Shown in pieces: positions 60,297 to 64,000 of a stretch of 64,000 nucleotides of DNA. This DNA is from Saccharomyces mikatae IFO 1815 (taxonomy: Eukaryota > Ascomycota > Saccharomycetes > Saccharomycetales > Saccharomycetaceae), in the NCBI RefSeq assembly GCF_947241705.1, contig NC_079261.1, positions 62,001-126,000 on the forward strand, read 5' to 3'. The notes below the pieces were generated by a model that worked only from the letters and a program-made list of their open reading frames with translations, had not been told where the DNA came from and did no database searches. The number at the start of each line of letters is the position of its first letter. Position 1 is the stretch's first letter. Both the position numbers and the translations under genes were made by a program.

Positions 60297-60425
60297 ATGA
60301 CCACTTTCAAAATTTTTAACGCCATTGTGGCAGGAGCCACTTTTTGCTCAATTTTGTATTTTCCTACTACACGACTTGTATCCTTTTATGTTGTGCGCTT
60401 GGGAAAACAAAGTAAGAAAAACTAG
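60297..60425 (+). CDS. Candidate 42-codon small membrane protein ORF
   Basis: ATG at 60297, stop TAG at 60423-60425. The peptide opens MTTFKIFNAIVAGATFCS, is hydrophobic through YFPTTRLVSFYVV, and ends in the basic tail RLGKQSKKN. That pattern (one or two membrane segments with a basic C-terminus) resembles many small mitochondrial or ER membrane proteins. A TATA-like TATAAAAG and a CACGTG lie 28-71 bp upstream. The next gene SMX2 starts only 90 bp later. I recognise no homologue, and chance cannot be excluded at this length. Confidence 0.35.
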   Translation: MTTFKIFNAIVAGATFCSILYFPTTRLVSFYVVRLGKQSKKN

Positions 60426-60514
60426 ATTTTCAGAACAATGGAATCATGAGAAAGCACAGCAAGAATATAAAATTTAGCAGAAGTAAAAGTTAAGCAGACG
60501 CGCATATAGATACA

Positions 60515-60748
60515 ATGGTCTCCACCCCTGAACTGAAGAAATATATGGACAAGAAGATACTGCTGAATATAAATGGGTCTAGGAAAATAGCAGGAATCTT
60601 GAGAGGCTACGATATTTTCCTAAACGTCGTTCTTGATGACGCAATGGAGATAAATGGTGAAGACATTGCTAATAACAACCCACTTGGCCTGCAGACCGTT
60701 ATTAGGGGCAATTCCATTATATCACTAGAGGCTCTAGATACCATATAA
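60515..60748 (+). CDS. SMX2: Sm G core spliceosomal protein
   Basis: 77 residues. The Sm1 motif (KKILLNINGSRKIAGILRGYDIFLNVVLDDAMEI) and Sm2 motif (TVIRGNSIISLEAL) are both complete, including the RG-N-I core. SmG is one of seven proteins in the ring around U1, U2, U4 and U5 snRNAs. Start is the ATG before VSTPELKKYMDKK. Convergent with GNA1, 48-bp gap. Confidence 0.97.
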   Translation: MVSTPELKKYMDKKILLNINGSRKIAGILRGYDIFLNVVLDDAMEINGEDIANNNPLGLQTVIRGNSIISLEALDTI

Positions 60749-60796
60749 GTTAAAATATTATATATACTTTCGACCACTATGTACAATACAGTAATA

Positions 60797-61276
60797 CTAT
60801 TTTCTAATTTGCATTTCCACGCCTGCATTACTGAACCCACATTTTTCATAGAACTTGACATTTTTCTCGTCGCAATCTAAGATAATCTTATAACAACCGT
60901 AGCCATATCCAATAGTCACCAATTCGTCGATCAAAAGTTTGCCCAACCCTTGCCCTTGATATTTCGAGTTAACAGCGATGTCTTCGATATGGCCACACAG
61001 CCCTAATTCATGGATAATCTTTTTCTCGATAAAGATATTCCCTGTGGCAGCGATCTTCTCAGTGTGCTTGTCCACGATAACTATAGCGTTGTATTGCATG
61101 ATTTTTTTATCATTGTTATCATCCCATACAGTAGCTTCATTCCAATATTTTATGAGTTTGCCGAAGGATTCGGGTGCGATTGTACCTACAGTAGTCAAGA
61201 CTTTCAGTGTCTCTGTGACTTGTTCAAAATCCTTTTCTTCTATTCTTCTTACGTAAAATCCATCCGGTAAGCCCAT
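60797..61276 (-). CDS. GNA1: Glucosamine-6-phosphate N-acetyltransferase Gna1
   Basis: The first ATG of the frame (61276) gives 159 residues, as in S. cerevisiae; nine codons upstream begin with GTG and are not used. GNAT fold: VNSKYQGQGLGKLLID carries the acetyl-CoA loop (QGQGLG), and CYKIILDCDEKNVKFYEKCGF is the C-terminal GNAT motif. It makes N-acetylglucosamine-6-phosphate for UDP-GlcNAc, thus for chitin, N-glycans and GPI anchors. Confidence 0.96.
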   Translation of the reverse strand: MGLPDGFYVRRIEEKDFEQVTETLKVLTTVGTIAPESFGKLIKYWNEATVWDDNNDKKIMQYNAIVIVDKHTEKIAATGNIFIEKKIIHELGLCGHIEDIAVNSKYQGQGLGKLLIDELVTIGYGYGCYKIILDCDEKNVKFYEKCGFSNAGVEMQIRK

Positions 61277-61511
61277 TATTTTGCGTTGATGTCTAGTTTT
61301 CACTACTTCTCGAGTACAGTTTTAGGTTTTTTTATGGATACAATGCCTTCGCTTGTATAACGCAAAAAAAAAGCACACTAAAAGAATACAAAAATAAAGT
61401 AGACATAAGAAAAGAGAATTGCTGGTCTCTTATGCACAATATTTATTTTTAGTTATCTATTTACGTAAAGGTTTATATCTTCCTTATCTACAAGAAATTC
61501 TATGAGGTTTT

Positions 61512-63044
61512 TTAGTCTTTTTTGTCGCCTTTGATCTTCCTGAATGTATTGGTTATGAAATTCTCCAATCTTTTCAAAGTGTTGTCGTCATCCTTTCTCG
61601 CGTGTTTTTCCTCTTCTTGCTTCTGTTTCTTCAATATCCCTTCGTTAAGGGCTGTACCCGCGGCTGTGCCTGGTTCCATGGTTTTCTTGGCCATATCATC
61701 GTTGGTGACATCTGCCAGTGCCTCCCATAAGCATTTTTCTGCTAATGATTGTGGCTTCTTAACGACAATCTTATACTGAATTTTCATGTCACCGCGAATA
61801 GTCGTTGTTTTTGGCACACCCATGTTAGGAATGGATATCACTTGATTGTATTGGGTCCCTGGAGCCACCTTTATTCTAATTTTCTGCCCCTCCACGGTGG
61901 GGATGGTGACAGTGCCACCTAGTGCAGCTGTAGTGATGGGAATTTCCTTGTCGTACCAGATATCGTATTTGTTCTTTATAGAAAAGTTGGGATCCTTGTC
62001 AACACGAATTCTCACAAGAATATCACCTCTCGATAATTTGACTGTGTCTTTCAAGTCCGCCTCCACGGCGATGTCAGGGTACGAGCCTTGGCCGGGAATT
62101 CTGACAACATCGCCGTCCTGTAGTCCATGTGGTAAGTCTACGGTGATCGTCTTCGCCCTGTTAACCTGCACACCTTCACCATGACACTTAGTACAACTGT
62201 CCTGAGGACGCTTCATCGTACCTTCACCGTTGCAAGTGGGACACGTCGACATCATCTGGAATCCGCCCCTAATGTGAACCGTAGTGCCCGTTCCGTGACA
62301 GGTACTACAATTGACCTTATGCGTATTTGGCTTCATACCCGTCCCCGAGCAGGTACTGCAAGGGTCCAGTGCAGAAAACTTAAGCTGAACGTTATTGGAC
62401 CCAAACACTGCATCCTTGAATGAAACTTTGTGGACGATCTCGATCGGATCGCCTCGATACTGTCTAAACATCGAGGACGACCTAGGCCCCCCACCGCTGC
62501 TACGACCAGCTCCACCAAACGCGGCACCAAACAGATCTTCGAAATTGATTCCACCGAATGGTGAGCCGCCTGCATTGGTAAATCCTGAAAAGTCATGGAA
62601 CTGTGAACCAAAGGGAGAGCCACCACTACCGGGACCCCCAGCGGCACCGCCGCCGCCAAAGGCAGCAGGCCCGAATTGGTCGTACTGCTGCCTCTTGTTT
62701 TCGTCGGACAGAATTTCATATGCGTTTTGCAAGTCGTGGAATTTCTTCTCGGCATCCACTTCCTTGTTGATATCCGGATGGTACTTCTTTGCTAGTTTGT
62801 AGTAGGCCTTTTTGATTTCCGCACCGGTAGCAGATTTCTTCAAACCCAAAGTATCGTACGGATCTTTGAATGCTTCGTTGTTCCTGATTGCAGAGCTATG
62901 GAAACTGGACTTAGGTATTCGGGGAGCGATGGATGAAAACGTGATGGCATGTCTGTAAAGAATATTATTGATATGGTGAGAGTGGCCTACACGGTGTCTA
63001 AGAACACTGGAGCACCTCGATAATACAACTTGTTGAAAGCTCAT
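61512..63044 (-). CDS. MDJ1: Mitochondrial DnaJ-type co-chaperone Mdj1
   Basis: 510 residues. A basic presequence (about 1-55) is followed by a J domain with HPD at 89-91, a G/F region with GGG runs (about 125-185), and a zinc-binding region of four CxxCxGxG repeats ([32 protein letters not shown]; about 230-292). The C-terminal substrate-binding domains follow. Mdj1 stimulates Ssc1 in matrix protein folding and is needed for mtDNA upkeep. Start is the ATG before [11 protein letters not shown]. Confidence 0.96.
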   Translation of the reverse strand: MSFQQVVLSRCSSVLRHRVGHSHHINNILYRHAITFSSIAPRIPKSSFHSSAIRNNEAFKDPYDTLGLKKSATGAEIKKAYYKLAKKYHPDINKEVDAEKKFHDLQNAYEILSDENKRQQYDQFGPAAFGGGGAAGGPGSGGSPFGSQFHDFSGFTNAGGSPFGGINFEDLFGAAFGGAGRSSGGGPRSSSMFRQYRGDPIEIVHKVSFKDAVFGSNNVQLKFSALDPCSTCSGTGMKPNTHKVNCSTCHGTGTTVHIRGGFQMMSTCPTCNGEGTMKRPQDSCTKCHGEGVQVNRAKTITVDLPHGLQDGDVVRIPGQGSYPDIAVEADLKDTVKLSRGDILVRIRVDKDPNFSIKNKYDIWYDKEIPITTAALGGTVTIPTVEGQKIRIKVAPGTQYNQVISIPNMGVPKTTTIRGDMKIQYKIVVKKPQSLAEKCLWEALADVTNDDMAKKTMEPGTAAGTALNEGILKKQKQEEEKHARKDDDNTLKRLENFITNTFRKIKGDKKD

Positions 63045-64000
63045 TATTACGTTACGTTTCGTGTGTGATATGTGTGTACTTTCTCCTTTCTACTTCCTTT
63101 CTAGCTCCTGTTGGATTCCGTTGTTATATGCCTCATTCCTTATTTTTATTAGTCAGAGCGTTATTTCGCGCTGCGAGTTCCTTACCTTTCCATAGAGTTC
63201 TACAAGATGTAAAGAAAATAACAGATAAAGAAATCACTATTGTGTTACCCTCTTTTGTAGTCGGGTATTTATGTTACCCGTCCTCATGAAACATCCTAAA
63301 AATAATCCGGTTACCCTATCTTTTAGTTTTTTTCGAAGTTGCTTTTTTCCCCTTTTTTCTTATACCTGCGACAGAGGAGTGAAAGGAGAAAGGGGGTCTG
63401 AAAGTGGCAAAAAAAAAGAAATGAAAAGGGGACGCGCAAATCCATTTGAAAATCTCCGGGAAGCCAACGGATCCAGCATACGGCACGGCCTAAAATGGTA
63501 AAAAAGGGTCGGTGACGTGTGGGTGGCTGCCGATGGTAGCGATGACGACGTGTTGACGGGTCTTTGTCTCTTGGGACAAAGACTAACACTAAATGTCACT
63601 GAGGGTGATGAAAATAGCATTAGCAGAATAGCGCTAGCCTCCATTGAAGGGATATGTTGAAAGTTGTAGGGGGCGGCACAAAAAAAGAGGTAGAACCATA
63701 ATTAAGAGGGGGAGCGAAAAGGAAAGAAAAACCCAGTAATGTTGAAAAGAAAAAGAAGGGAAGAGCACGCAAGCATTAACACAACCCACAAACACAGACA
63801 AGACGTATTTTTTCAGTTGAGTGGTAACTAGATCTACCGCCCCTGGGAAGCTGGTTTGTTAAGTCCTACGTTCCGGCCATCCCCTTTTGATCAGAAAGCA
63901 GACTGTTCAAATCTCAAGTCAAACGTATAAATAGGGCCGTAAGTTTCTTTCTACTTGCTCAACAGTATTCATCTCTCTTATTTATAGTATTTTTACATAT
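63045..64000. promoter_or_regulatory. HSP12: MDJ1-HSP12 divergent region; STRE-rich HSP12 promoter
   Basis: 956 bp without an ORF that starts at ATG and looks like a gene. Six STRE cores AGGGG/CCCCT lie at 63391, 63427, 63668, 63707, 63840 and 63881, and a TATAAATA at 63926-63933. A Reb1-type TTACCCG lies at 63274-63280 nearer MDJ1. HSP12 follows MDJ1 in S. cerevisiae and its coding region would begin roughly 60 bp past the window end; this downstream identity is by synteny only. Confidence 0.75.

Noticed and set aside
61277-61303. Nine extra codons at the GNA1 N-terminus
   Set aside because: They begin at GTG; the ATG at 61276 gives the known 159-residue enzyme.
63065-63289. 74-codon open stretch between MDJ1 and the HSP12 promoter
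   Set aside because: Starts at GTG, has no ATG until far inside, and no recognisable motif; probably chance in the promoter.
1-64000. CRISPR arrays, operons, prophage or bacterial transfer
   Set aside because: No spaced direct repeats or phage-like genes; every recognised gene is at its expected Saccharomyces place.

Overview
This window is nuclear chromosomal DNA from a budding yeast of the genus Saccharomyces. The protein-coding genes are nearly all intron-poor and closely packed. Where spliceosomal introns occur they carry the yeast branch motif TACTAAC. The gene order from RGD2 to the HSP12 promoter matches the left arm of S. cerevisiae chromosome VI (from knowledge of that map). It is probably not S. 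cerevisiae S288C itself. The ACT1 intron is 285 nt here against about 308 nt there, several proteins differ in length and sequence (for example EPL1, BUD27, RIM15, and the STE2 N-terminus), and the PAU gene expected between GAT1 and the tRNA-Pro gene is only a relic. A close Saccharomyces sensu stricto relative is the best reading; I cannot name the species.

Layout. 1-1396 is the 3' part of RGD2. FMP32, SEC53, OTU1 and LAM5 follow. A decayed sorbitol/xylitol dehydrogenase-like gene lies at 6769-7738. Next come FET5 and a sugar-transporter-like gene (YFL040W), then the cytoskeleton/trafficking block ACT1, YPT1, TUB2, then RPO41, MOB2, RPL22B, MIL1 (YFL034W) and RIM15. HAC1 follows with its Ire1-type intron and a 3' hairpin, then AGX1, CAK1, CAF16, GYP8, STE2, BST1, EPL1, BUD27, FRS2 and GAT1. 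The 2.2 kb after GAT1 is gene-poor: a PAU relic, a probable Ty3-type sigma LTR and an intron-containing tRNA-Pro(UGG). LPD1, a candidate 42-codon membrane ORF, SMX2, GNA1 and MDJ1 close the coding part. The last 950 bp look like the STRE-rich promoter of HSP12, whose ORF would begin just past the window.

The genes are mostly independent housekeeping or regulatory units: actin and tubulin, secretion and glycosylation (SEC53, YPT1, GYP8, BST1, GNA1), mitochondrial transcription, folding and metabolism (RPO41, MDJ1, LPD1, FMP32), nutrient and stress signalling (RIM15, GAT1, HAC1, HSP12), and mating (STE2). No operons, CRISPR arrays or prokaryotic features are present. Regulatory sites that can be read directly include a complete alpha2-Mcm1 operator upstream of STE2, a GATA cluster upstream of GAT1, two exact Ume6/URS1 sites each followed by a TATA and a tiny ORF, a PAC box at BUD27, and six STREs at the end of the window.

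I found no wholly new system. The most interesting items are the two gene relics, the two URS1-TATA-small ORF modules, the 42-codon ORF upstream of SMX2, and the HAC1 RNA elements.
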